Source of the DNA: Actinomadura sp. DC4
Lineage (GTDB): Bacteria > Actinomycetota > Actinomycetes > Streptosporangiales > Streptosporangiaceae
NCBI RefSeq assembly: GCF_030406325.1
Contig: NZ_JAUEQY010000029.1
Span: 62,001-126,000 of the forward strand
Length of the DNA stretch: 64,000 nt
Direction: 5' to 3'
In this document: in pieces, positions 27,230 to 34,661 of the stretch
How positions within the stretch are numbered: the stretch's first letter is position 1
Layout: the number at the start of each line of letters is the position of its first letter
Position numbers and translations under genes: made by a program
Notes under the pieces: generated by a model
The model's input: the letters and a program-made list of their open reading frames with translations, nothing else
Databases searched by the model: none
Told to the model about the DNA's origin: nothing

Positions 27230-27754
27230 TCAGCGCCCGGGTTCCACGAGTCCGGGGACGGTGTTGTAGATCCCATTCGTCATCTGGGCGTGGCGCAGGA
27301 AGCGGTCCACGTCCGGGTCGCGGCACAGCATTTCGGCGACCTGCGCTGTTCGCGCCCGGTGGTCTTCGTCGGCCCGGCCGAGCCGCATCATCGGACAGGC
27401 CGATGCCTGTAGGCGGACGAAGCCGCCGCCGCGGGGCTGGTACCAGTACGGGTACATGCGGCAGTCCAAGGATTTGTACGGCCGTTCCGTGCGTCCCGGA
27501 GCAGAGCAGCACCCGCCACGCCGAGCCTCGACCTTGCGGCCGCCGAGGTAGTCGGCGTCCAATACCTCGTATTGCTCCAACCGGTAGCCGAGCTGGAGTG
27601 CGCTTTCCCACTCGCCGGGCATGAAAAGGAAATACGAATTGGAGTATGAGCAGCAATCCCAGTGGCAGTCGCCCTGGTCGACGAGTTCACCGCACAATGG
27701 CATCTTGCCTGGGAAGTAGTCCATAATCTGCGAGAGGGTGTCAGGGGAAAGCAA
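27230..27754 (-). CDS. Cys-rich YkgJ-like metal-binding protein
   Basis: I choose TTG 27754 because a perfect AGGAGG lies five bases before it; a GTG at 27781 upstream has no such site. The 174-residue product has Cys30-x3-Cys34-Cys35 (CHWDCC), then Cys82-Cys83 (GGCC) and Cys98 in DCRMYPYW. The spacing and the closing (D/C)CRxYP motif resemble YkgJ/UPF0153-type iron- or zinc-binding proteins, though the first cluster is altered from the usual CxxCxxCC. Enzymatic role unknown. It is divergent from the desaturase operon and shares the intergenic region carrying the repeated 10-bp elements, so it probably belongs to the cluster, perhaps as a metal-dependent modifying or metal-delivery protein. 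Confidence 0.65.
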   Translation of the reverse strand: MLSPDTLSQIMDYFPGKMPLCGELVDQGDCHWDCCSYSNSYFLFMPGEWESALQLGYRLEQYEVLDADYLGGRKVEARRGGCCSAPGRTERPYKSLDCRMYPYWYQPRGGGFVRLQASACPMMRLGRADEDHRARTAQVAEMLCRDPDVDRFLRHAQMTNGIYNTVPGLVEPGR

Positions 27755-27867
27755 GGAAACCTCCTGTGTGGTCGTGGGCACTTTCAGTTTGTCAGACGCG
27801 GCCGGTATCGAGGTGTGTCAGGAGCATGGTCCGAGCAGCGATGCTCCCTTCGTCGACTTACTTCTAT

Positions 27868-27887
27868 GGCGTTCCATCCCGTTCCAT
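27868..27887. promoter_or_regulatory. Two-copy 10-bp direct repeat (shared operator candidate, site 1)
   Basis: GGCGTTCCATCCCGTTCCAT is two tandem 10-bp units (GGCGTTCCAT, CCCGTTCCAT). The identical 20 bp occurs at 39584-39603 in front of the opposing operon. Here it lies between divergent genes starting at 27754 (-) and 28010 (+). Tandem one-helical-turn repeats suggest a cooperatively binding activator or repressor; the protein is unknown. Confidence 0.7.
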
Positions 27888-27942
27888 GCGCGAGATCGCG
27901 AATACGGCGGGCGCTCGATACGGGCATGATAGACCGCCCGGC

Positions 27943-27970
27943 GGAACGCCATGGAACGCCATGGAACGCC
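27943..27970. promoter_or_regulatory. Three-copy array of the same element, opposite orientation
   Basis: GGAACGCC, ATGGAACGCC and ATGGAACGCC follow one another at exact 10-bp period. ATGGAACGCC is the reverse complement of GGCGTTCCAT, the half-site at 27868, so the two arrays face each other about 55 bp apart. The array ends 39 bp before the desaturase ATG. This arrangement would allow looping or control of both divergent promoters. Confidence 0.7.
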
Positions 27971-28009
27971 CTTAAGACGACACACTTCACCAGTCTCGGG
28001 GGTTTCGAC

Positions 28010-28945
28010 ATGGTCAGCGGAAGTACGGCCGCGCCGGTCATCGCGCGCGGCGAACTGGAGCGGCTTTTCCGGCGAGAGCGGGTCTCGGCCCGGGACGAGC
28101 GGGCGTTCGTGGCAAAACTCGTGGCCGCCGTCGTGCTGGGCGGCATCGGTGCGTTCATGGCGCTGACGGGCGGGATGTTCACCGCCGCGGGGGTGGTGCT
28201 GCTGGCTCTGGTCTTCACCCATGCGGTGGAGCTTCAGCACCAGTGCCTGCATCATTCGGCGTTCCGGGCGGCCAAGCCGCACCGGCTGGTCGGAGTGCCG
28301 CTCGGGCTGCCGCTGCTGGTCATCTACTCGCACTACCGGGTGCGGCATCTGCAGCATCACCGCTACTTGGGCACACCGCAGGACTCGGAGTTCTTCGGCT
28401 TCGACCCGCGCCGGCCGCTGACCGTCACCATGCTGCTGCGGGGTCTGTTCGACTACCCCCGGCTCGCCGGGGTCGGCCGGGAGATCTACCGCAGCTGGCG
28501 CGGCAGCTGGCGCTATGACACAGGGCAGATCAGTGTGCGAGCGCGGCGCGACGTCATGGCCGAATACCGGCTGGCCGGTCTGATGCTCCTGGTGCCGCTC
28601 GCCGTCATCGCGACCGGCCACGGTGGGCTCGTGCTGCGTCTGTGGCTGCTGCCGCTGGCGCTCGCCCTGCCGCTGCACTTCCTGGTCGAGCTGCCCGAGC
28701 ACCTGCTATGCGACACCGAGACCACAGACGTGCTGCGCAACACCCGCAGCATCCGCGGCGGCCGGCTCAGCACCTGGTTCACCAACGGCAACAACCTGCA
28801 CATCGAGCACCACGCCGCGATGACGGTGCCGATCAACCGGCTGCCCGCACGGCATGTCGAGGTGGCCCGCCATGCCGTCCACGTCGAGCGCGGCTACGCC
28901 GACTTCTACCGCAAGCTGTTCCGCGAGCTTCGGAGGGCCCGATGA
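28010..28945 (+). CDS. Membrane fatty-acid-desaturase-family oxygenase
   Basis: 311 residues from ATG 28010, with a GGGGG run just upstream; longer forms of the frame add unrelated sequence. The three histidine boxes of the membrane diiron desaturase/hydroxylase family are complete: H77QCLHH82, H113LQHH117 and H264IEHH268 (in NNLHIEHH). Hydrophobic segments lie at about 36-70, 93-107, 185-200 and 208-225. The family inserts double bonds or hydroxyls into lipids or small molecules in the membrane using O2. In this context it more likely oxidises the cluster's small-molecule or peptide intermediate than a membrane lipid, but the substrate cannot be read. Its stop overlaps the next start as ATGA, so it is coupled to the ATP-grasp gene. 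Confidence 0.85.
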   Translation: MVSGSTAAPVIARGELERLFRRERVSARDERAFVAKLVAAVVLGGIGAFMALTGGMFTAAGVVLLALVFTHAVELQHQCLHHSAFRAAKPHRLVGVPLGLPLLVIYSHYRVRHLQHHRYLGTPQDSEFFGFDPRRPLTVTMLLRGLFDYPRLAGVGREIYRSWRGSWRYDTGQISVRARRDVMAEYRLAGLMLLVPLAVIATGHGGLVLRLWLLPLALALPLHFLVELPEHLLCDTETTDVLRNTRSIRGGRLSTWFTNGNNLHIEHHAAMTVPINRLPARHVEVARHAVHVERGYADFYRKLFRELRRAR

Positions 28946-30192
28946 AAAAGCTCGTTATCATCGGGGTCAACTGCATCACGGCCAAGTACCTGCCCAACGC
29001 CCTGCGCGCCGCGGGATACGAACCGGTCTTCATCCTCGACATCGAGGCGTACTCGGGCGAGTCACGCAAGGCGCTGGAAGACTGCGCGCACTACCCGGCC
29101 GACATCGAGGAGTCATCGGCCGTCCTGAGTGTTCTCGCCGAGAACCCCGGCATCCTCGCCGGCGCGTACGCGATCACCAGCTTCTACGACGACAAGTTCC
29201 CGTTGGTCGCGGCCATCGCCGACGCGCACGGGCTCCGGCACCCCGGGCCCGCCGCCGTCCGGCTGGCGAGCAAGGCCGAGGTCATGCGTCTGGTGCCGGA
29301 GTACTCGCCGCACGGCCTCATCTTCCGCTCCGGCGATCTGGCACGGCTCGACGTCTCTGCGTTCGCTCGGCTGACCAGCGGACTCGTGCTCAAGCCGGGC
29401 ATGGTGTCCGGTGGTGGCGGGGTGACCCGATGGGAGCCCGGCGAGGTCTCACAGTCCGCGCTCCGAGCGGCCATCGCCACGTCAGGGCTGCCGGACGCCG
29501 CCGAGCAGACCTGGATCCTGCAAGAACGGATCAAGGGCCGGCTGGTGAGCTTGGAGGGCTTCGCCCAGGATGGCGTGGCCACCTTCCTCTGCTTCTCCCT
29601 GCGCGGCCGGATCGGCACCACCGAGGTCAGCGACCTGCTGCCCGCGGACGACCGGCTCACCCGCGAGGTCAGGCAGCGGTGCCGGCAGGCGGTGCGCGCG
29701 CTGATCGAGCGGTCCCGTTTCCGCAACGGCTACTTCCATTGCGAGTTCATCATCACCGACGACAGCGCGCACCTCATCGACGCCAACATGGGCCGGATCG
29801 GCGGCGCCACGTACGCCGAGCAGATCGCCCTCGCGCACGGGTTCCAGCCCGGTGAGATTCTGCGCCACTCCGTACTCCTGCCGCTCGATCGGGCGGCTGC
29901 GGGATCGCCGCCCGTCCTCCGCGCCCCCGGCGAGATCCGGAGCGCGGTCGCCTTCTTCTACGGCCTGGAGAAGGGCGGCACCGTACGTTCGATCGCGCTG
30001 CCGGCCGACCTCCGCGGGATCCACACCCAGTTCGCCCGGTTCGGTGTCCCGGTACCCCCGATCGGAACCTCCGACGCCTCGTGGGTGGGCATGCTGACCG
30101 GATTCGCCGACGAGGCGGAGCACGACATGCGTGGCATCGGCATCGAGACGGACGACGGGGTCGTCGTGCCCTACTACGTCTCGGAGGAATGA
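28942..30192 (+). CDS. ATP-grasp carboxylate-amine ligase
   Basis: 416 residues from ATG 28942, with GGAGG upstream inside the previous gene. ATP-grasp features: VLKPGMVSGGGGVTRW (ATP-binding Lys and glycine-rich loop, about 146-161), LQERIKGRLVSLEGF (about 193-207, adenine and ribose contacts) and LIDANMGRIGG (about 278-288), which corresponds to the metal-binding (E/D)xNxR site. Such enzymes activate a carboxylate as acyl phosphate and join it to an amine, a frequent route to peptide bonds without an NRPS. With an amidinotransferase, an aminotransferase and two tiny peptide genes nearby, ligation of a guanidino acid or amino acid to another amine is a reasonable inference; PGM1-type ligases of pheganomycin act on ribosomal peptides. 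Substrates are not identifiable here. Confidence 0.85.
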   Translation: MKKLVIIGVNCITAKYLPNALRAAGYEPVFILDIEAYSGESRKALEDCAHYPADIEESSAVLSVLAENPGILAGAYAITSFYDDKFPLVAAIADAHGLRHPGPAAVRLASKAEVMRLVPEYSPHGLIFRSGDLARLDVSAFARLTSGLVLKPGMVSGGGGVTRWEPGEVSQSALRAAIATSGLPDAAEQTWILQERIKGRLVSLEGFAQDGVATFLCFSLRGRIGTTEVSDLLPADDRLTREVRQRCRQAVRALIERSRFRNGYFHCEFIITDDSAHLIDANMGRIGGATYAEQIALAHGFQPGEILRHSVLLPLDRAAAGSPPVLRAPGEIRSAVAFFYGLEKGGTVRSIALPADLRGIHTQFARFGVPVPPIGTSDASWVGMLTGFADEAEHDMRGIGIETDDGVVVPYYVSEE

Positions 30193-30198
30193 GCCCCG

Positions 30199-31377
30199 GT
30201 GCTCATCTACGTCCTGCGGTTCGTCAGCGCCTCGGTCTGGGACCTCTTCCTCCCCTTCCAGATCGTCTGGCTGGACGGGCTGCCGGGTATGGACGGGGCC
30301 ACCGTCGGGTTGATCGTGGGCACCAGCATCATCACCAACCGGATCGGCGGCCTTGTCCTCACCGGGCTGATCAGCCGGTACGACAAACGCACCATCGTGC
30401 TGGCATCCCAGGCGGCCGCGATCGGCACGGCGGGCGGCATGGCCGTGCTGGCCCTCACCGGGACCCGCTCGGCGGCGGCCTGGCTGGCCGTCTCCGCCGC
30501 GTTCGGCCTGGCCAACTCCGCCGCGACACTGGCCCAGATCACCTTCATCGCCCTGCGATTCAGCCCCGAAGAGAGCCGGAAGGCGTTCTCCTACGAGAAC
30601 GTGGCGCTGAACCTGGCGGCCAGTGTGGGCCCGCTGCTGTCCGGCGTGCTGGTCGTCCACGCGGCACGCTACTACCCGGTGGCCCCGATGGTCATCGCGG
30701 TCGCGGCCCTCGCCTTGGCCGTACGGATGCCCGGGGACGGTCCGTCCGGCCACCGGCCGACGCCGGAGGCGGCCGCCGGCGGGGCGGGCAGGGGCATCGG
30801 CCTGGTGCTGGCGATGAACTTCCTGACCTTCGTGGCGTACGCCCAGTTCTACGATCTCTTCCCGGCGTACGCGAAGGACGGGCTCGGCGCCGAGCGGGTC
30901 GGAGCGCTGTTCATGGCCGGCAGCGTCCTGATCGTGCTGCTGCAGGTGCCGGCGACCCGCCTCAGCACGCGGCTCGGCGAGCGGTCCCAGATCCTGCTGC
31001 CGAACCTCGTGATGGCGTCGGGCGTGGCGCTGCTTCCGGCCGCCCGGAACGCCCTGCCCGCGGCGCTTTGCGCGGTCTTCCTGATCACCGCGGCCGAGAT
31101 GGTGTGGGGGCCGTTCTATCAGGTGCTCGCACTACGAGCGTTCGCCGGCCGGACCACCCTGGCGATGAGCGCCATCACCTTCACCTGGGGCCTGGCGGAG
31201 GCAGGGGCCACCGTGCTCGGCCTCATGCTGATCGATGCCGGGGCCGGCCGGCTATCGATCGTGATCGGCGCGACCGCTTGCGTGGCCGCCGCGGCGACCG
31301 CACTCGGCGTACGCCGGTACATACCCCGTGAGGACGCGGGGCGGGAGATCCGCCCCCGAGAGGAAAGCGACCGCTAG
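30199..31377 (+). CDS. MFS transporter, probable product exporter
   Basis: 392 residues from GTG 30199, with GGAGGA 10 bases upstream overlapping the end of the ATP-grasp gene. About 10-12 hydrophobic segments are visible. A basic loop of the usual MFS kind (SRYDKR) follows the second segment. It is the last gene of the three-gene plus-strand operon, and its stop overlaps by 4 bp the stop of the convergent aminotransferase gene. Export of, or resistance to, the cluster product is the likely job; the cluster also has a LysE-type exporter. Confidence 0.8.
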   Translation: MLIYVLRFVSASVWDLFLPFQIVWLDGLPGMDGATVGLIVGTSIITNRIGGLVLTGLISRYDKRTIVLASQAAAIGTAGGMAVLALTGTRSAAAWLAVSAAFGLANSAATLAQITFIALRFSPEESRKAFSYENVALNLAASVGPLLSGVLVVHAARYYPVAPMVIAVAALALAVRMPGDGPSGHRPTPEAAAGGAGRGIGLVLAMNFLTFVAYAQFYDLFPAYAKDGLGAERVGALFMAGSVLIVLLQVPATRLSTRLGERSQILLPNLVMASGVALLPAARNALPAALCAVFLITAAEMVWGPFYQVLALRAFAGRTTLAMSAITFTWGLAEAGATVLGLMLIDAGAGRLSIVIGATACVAAAATALGVRRYIPREDAGREIRPREESDR

Positions 31378-32705
31378 CGGGACATCACGGGGACGACCGC
31401 GTCGAGAGTCTCTGTGAAGAGATCGACCAGGAGGTTGATCTGGGGCTCGGTGATGATGAACGGGGGTGCGAGCAGCACATGGTTGCCCGCCACACCGTCG
31501 ATGGTGCCGGAGCCCGGATACAGCAGGAGCCCCCGTTCGAGGCCCTCTCGTTTGAGAGCGGCGGCCAGTACCGCCCCGTTTTTCAGCGGCTCCTTGGTGG
31601 CGCGGTCGGCCACCAGCTCGACGCCGGTGAACAGACCGCGTCCCCGTACGTCGCCGACGTACGGCCGGGGGCCGAGGCGTTCTGCCAGGCAGCGGCGTAG
31701 CTGCTCGCCCCGAGCCCTGACATTGTCCAGCAGGCCCTCGTCCACGATCGTGCGCTGCACCTCGAGGCCGATGGCGCAGGCCAGCGGGTGGTTGACATGA
31801 GTCTGGCCGTTCTGGAGCACGCCCTGTCCGCCGGCGAGCGCGGTATGAACGTCGGCGGACACCAGCACCGCGGCGAGCGGCACATAGCCCGCGCCGAGGC
31901 CCTTACCGACCGTGACGAGGTCGGGCACGACGCCGTCGTCGAGGTAGGCGAAGTGCCGCCCTGTACGGCCGAGGCCCGCCATGACCTCGTCCAGCAGCAA
32001 GAGCACCCCGTACGCCGCACATACCCGCTGGATGTGCCTGAAGTACCCGGGAACAGGGGGGACCGCCCCTGCCGTCGAGCCCACCACGGTCTCGGCGACG
32101 AACGCGGCGACCCGCTCCGGCCCGATCCGCAGGATCGTCTCCTCCAGTTCCTCGGCCAGTCTCAGCCCGTACGCCTCGGGCGTCTCGCCGGGCAACAGCC
32201 CGCGGTAGGAGTAGCACGGTGAGACGAACTCGGCCGGGCCGAGCAGCGGCTCGAACACCGACCGCCGCTGCCGGTTGCCGGAGATCGCCAGCATGCCCAG
32301 CGTGCTGCCGTGATAGCTCTGCCACCGCGAGATGATCAACTGCCGCGACGGCTCGCCGCGCTCGCAGTGATACTGATAGACGATTTTGACGGCCAGCTCC
32401 ATGACCTCCGAGCCGCCCGACAGGAACTGGACGTGTGGGAGGCCGCCCGACCAGGATGCCAGGAGGTCGGCCAGTTCCTCGGCCGGTTCGGTGGTGAAGG
32501 TCCCCGCGTGGGCCCAGGCCAGGCTGCGGGCCTCGCGCTCGACCGCCGCGGCGATCCGGTGGTGCCGGTGACCGAGGCTGGAGACCGCGACCCCGCCGCA
32601 GGTGTCCAGGTAGCGAACGCCGTCCCTGTCCTCCAGCCAGATGCCGGTCCCCGAGTCGGCCCAGATCGGCTGTCTGCCGATGTTCTTGTAGATGACGCTG
32701 GACAT
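31374..32705 (-). CDS. Class III PLP-dependent aminotransferase
   Basis: From ATG 32705 the product has 443 residues; a GTG one codon earlier is possible. The start overlaps the stop of the 41-residue peptide gene as TGATG, showing translational coupling. Family features include GGSEVMELAVK (PLP phosphate contact), the Asp of LLLDEVMAGLGRTG and the PLP lysine K268 in VTVGKGLGAGYVP. The length fits ornithine/GABA/diaminobutyrate-type omega-aminotransferases. It can create or remove an omega-amino group, for example to provide the amine that the amidinotransferase converts to a guanidine. Pathway order and substrate are inferred. It is the last gene of the minus-strand operon. Confidence 0.88.
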   Translation of the reverse strand: MSSVIYKNIGRQPIWADSGTGIWLEDRDGVRYLDTCGGVAVSSLGHRHHRIAAAVEREARSLAWAHAGTFTTEPAEELADLLASWSGGLPHVQFLSGGSEVMELAVKIVYQYHCERGEPSRQLIISRWQSYHGSTLGMLAISGNRQRRSVFEPLLGPAEFVSPCYSYRGLLPGETPEAYGLRLAEELEETILRIGPERVAAFVAETVVGSTAGAVPPVPGYFRHIQRVCAAYGVLLLLDEVMAGLGRTGRHFAYLDDGVVPDLVTVGKGLGAGYVPLAAVLVSADVHTALAGGQGVLQNGQTHVNHPLACAIGLEVQRTIVDEGLLDNVRARGEQLRRCLAERLGPRPYVGDVRGRGLFTGVELVADRATKEPLKNGAVLAAALKREGLERGLLLYPGSGTIDGVAGNHVLLAPPFIITEPQINLLVDLFTETLDAVVPVMSR

Positions 32706-32830
32706 CACAGGTCCCAGGAGGATTCGGCGCGGTGGGCGCGCGGGCCGTATCGTCCGGTCCCGGTAAGCCTTCGCAAGGCCCAGACCGGTAGGTAACGGAC
32801 GACATACAGGGCGCGGGGCAGCATTGTCAT
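32705..32830 (-). CDS. 41-residue basic peptide, cluster-embedded
   Basis: ATG 32830 is preceded by GGAAGG at proper distance and lies 13 bases after the carbamoyltransferase stop. The stop overlaps the next ATG as TGATG. Such tight packing on both sides supports a real gene. The product starts MTMLPRALYVVRYLPVWALR, a hydrophobic and basic amphipathic segment. After RLTGTGRYGPRAHR it ends in the short acidic tail AESSWDL. The 28-residue peptide encoded 3.9 kb upstream in the same operon has the same design, including D/E-S-S plus an aromatic or aliphatic residue near the end. It could be a RiPP-like precursor or scaffold, or a tiny partner of the carbamoyltransferase (saxitoxin clusters have small proteins, SxtJ/K, in similar positions). 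I recognise no family. Confidence 0.6.
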   Translation of the reverse strand: MTMLPRALYVVRYLPVWALRRLTGTGRYGPRAHRAESSWDL

Positions 32831-32843
32831 GAAAGGCCTTCCG

Positions 32844-34661
32844 TCAGTCGAGGGGGATCTGGTCACGCCAGTCAGTGGCTTCCGCGAAGTCCGGCTGGTC
32901 CTCCTTGACAAGGACGAACCGGCCCATCACGAGCACGTCCATACCGGTGCGCATGAAGCAGGTGTAGGCCTCCTCCGGGGTGCGGACGATCGGCTCGCCC
33001 CGCACGTTGAAGGAGGTGTTGACCAGGACGGAGCACCCGGTCCTGTCGCGGAACGCGCGCAAAAGCTGGGCGAACCTCGGATGGCGCACCGGGTCCACGG
33101 TCTGGACCCGCGCCGAGTTGTCGACATGGGTGATGGCGGGCAGCGCGGAACGTACCTCGTTGATGCTGCCGAGTCCCCGATCATCGGCGCCGCTGCTCCT
33201 GATCGCCTCGGTCACCTGGGCGCACACCAGCATGTACGGGCTTTCCTGCCCAAGGTCGAAGTACTTCTCCGCGTCCTCGGCCAGTACCGCGGGGGCGAAC
33301 GGCCGGAATGACTCGCGGAACTTGATCTTCATATTGAGGCTCTTCTGCATGGCCGTCTGCCGCGGGTCGGCCAGAATCGAGCGGGCGCCGAGGGCGCGCG
33401 GGCCGTACTCCATCCTGCTCTGGAACCAGCCGACCACGTTGCCCGCCGCAAGGTGGGCCGCCGTCGTCGCGTCCACGTCCGGATCGTCTGTGTACGGCGC
33501 GCCGCGCCCATCGAGGAACGCGCGGATCTCGGCATCGGAGTACTCGGGGCCGAGCAGCGCCCCGCTCATCCCATCGGGTGCGACCCCGAGGTGCGGCCGG
33601 CCGGAGACCGGCACCGCGGCGGTGAGCGCGGCGCCGAGCGCGCAACCCGCGTCCCCGGCGGCCGGCTGAATCCAGAACTCGTCGAACCAGCCGGTCCGCA
33701 GGAGCACACCGTTGGCGACGCAGTTGAGCGCGACCCCGCCGGCCAGGCACAACCGCCGCTCCCGCGTCAGCTCCTGGGCCCGCCGGGCCAGGCCGAGCAC
33801 GGCCTCCTCGGTCACCTGCTGCACCGAGGCGGCAAGGTCGCACTCGCGCTGGGTCAGCGGCTCGTCGGGTGTCCTGGCGGGTCCGCCGAACAGCCGCGCG
33901 AAAGCAGCGCCTGCCATGCGCCTGCCCCGCACGAACTCGAAATGGCGCAGGTCGAGGGTGAACGAGCCGTCTTCTCTGAGCCGGATCAGCCGTTCTTTGA
34001 TGAGGTCGGCGTACACAGGTGTCCCGTACGGCGCGAGCCCCATGAGCTTGTACTCGCCAGAGTCGACCTTGAAGCCGCAGAACGAGGTGAAGGCCGAGTA
34101 GAGCAGGCCCAGCGAGTGCGGATAGGAGATCGAGTTGAGCAACCGCAGGCTGTCGCCCTGACCGTGCCAGACCGTGGTGGTCTGCCACTCGCCGACGCCG
34201 TCGATGGTGAGCACCGCGGCGTTGTCGAAGGGAGAGGGGAAGAACGCGGAGGCGGCATGAGAGTGGTGGTGCTGGGAGTTGCGCGGGCGCGGAGGGCGAC
34301 CCCTGCCGAGCCCGGCCAGCTCCCGCTCGACCCTGTCGAGCACTCGGCGTTTCCAGCCCAGCCACTCGGGATAGATCTCGGCGAACGCCCGCATCCCGCC
34401 GGGCCCCGCGCTGCCGAATGACGACCGTACTCGGCCGAACTTCAGCTCCGGATCCTCGTGGTAAACGACCTCATCCAACTCGTCGAGTGTGATGCCCGCA
34501 TGATCCAAGCAGTACGTCGCGGCGGCTCGGGGAAAGGACCGGTCGTGCCGGACCCGGCTGAACCGCTCCTCATGCGCCGCGGCGAGCACGACACCGTCCC
34601 TGACCAGCGCGGCCGCGCTGTCGTGGTAGTAGGCGGACAGCCCTAGGACATGTCTCGGCAT
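32844..34661 (-). CDS. O-carbamoyltransferase, NodU/TobZ/SxtI type
   Basis: 605 residues from ATG 34661 (MPRHVLGLSAYYHDSAAALV), the canonical N-terminus of the family; AAGGA lies upstream. The N-terminal Kae1-like half carries the metal-binding HHHSHAASAFF and TIDGVGEW. The C-terminal YrdC-like half has RMEYGPRALGARSI, KFRESFRPFAPA and VNTSFNVRGEPIV. The family uses carbamoyl phosphate and ATP to form carbamoyl-adenylate and transfers the carbamoyl group to a hydroxyl. The product of this cluster should therefore carry an O-carbamate, installed on a hydroxyl that one of the oxygenases may create. The gene overlaps the diiron enzyme gene by 19 bp and is followed by the 41-residue peptide gene. 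Length agrees with full-length relatives. Confidence 0.92.
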   Translation of the reverse strand: MPRHVLGLSAYYHDSAAALVRDGVVLAAAHEERFSRVRHDRSFPRAAATYCLDHAGITLDELDEVVYHEDPELKFGRVRSSFGSAGPGGMRAFAEIYPEWLGWKRRVLDRVERELAGLGRGRPPRPRNSQHHHSHAASAFFPSPFDNAAVLTIDGVGEWQTTTVWHGQGDSLRLLNSISYPHSLGLLYSAFTSFCGFKVDSGEYKLMGLAPYGTPVYADLIKERLIRLREDGSFTLDLRHFEFVRGRRMAGAAFARLFGGPARTPDEPLTQRECDLAASVQQVTEEAVLGLARRAQELTRERRLCLAGGVALNCVANGVLLRTGWFDEFWIQPAAGDAGCALGAALTAAVPVSGRPHLGVAPDGMSGALLGPEYSDAEIRAFLDGRGAPYTDDPDVDATTAAHLAAGNVVGWFQSRMEYGPRALGARSILADPRQTAMQKSLNMKIKFRESFRPFAPAVLAEDAEKYFDLGQESPYMLVCAQVTEAIRSSGADDRGLGSINEVRSALPAITHVDNSARVQTVDPVRHPRFAQLLRAFRDRTGCSVLVNTSFNVRGEPIVRTPEEAYTCFMRTGMDVLVMGRFVLVKEDQPDFAEATDWRDQIPLD

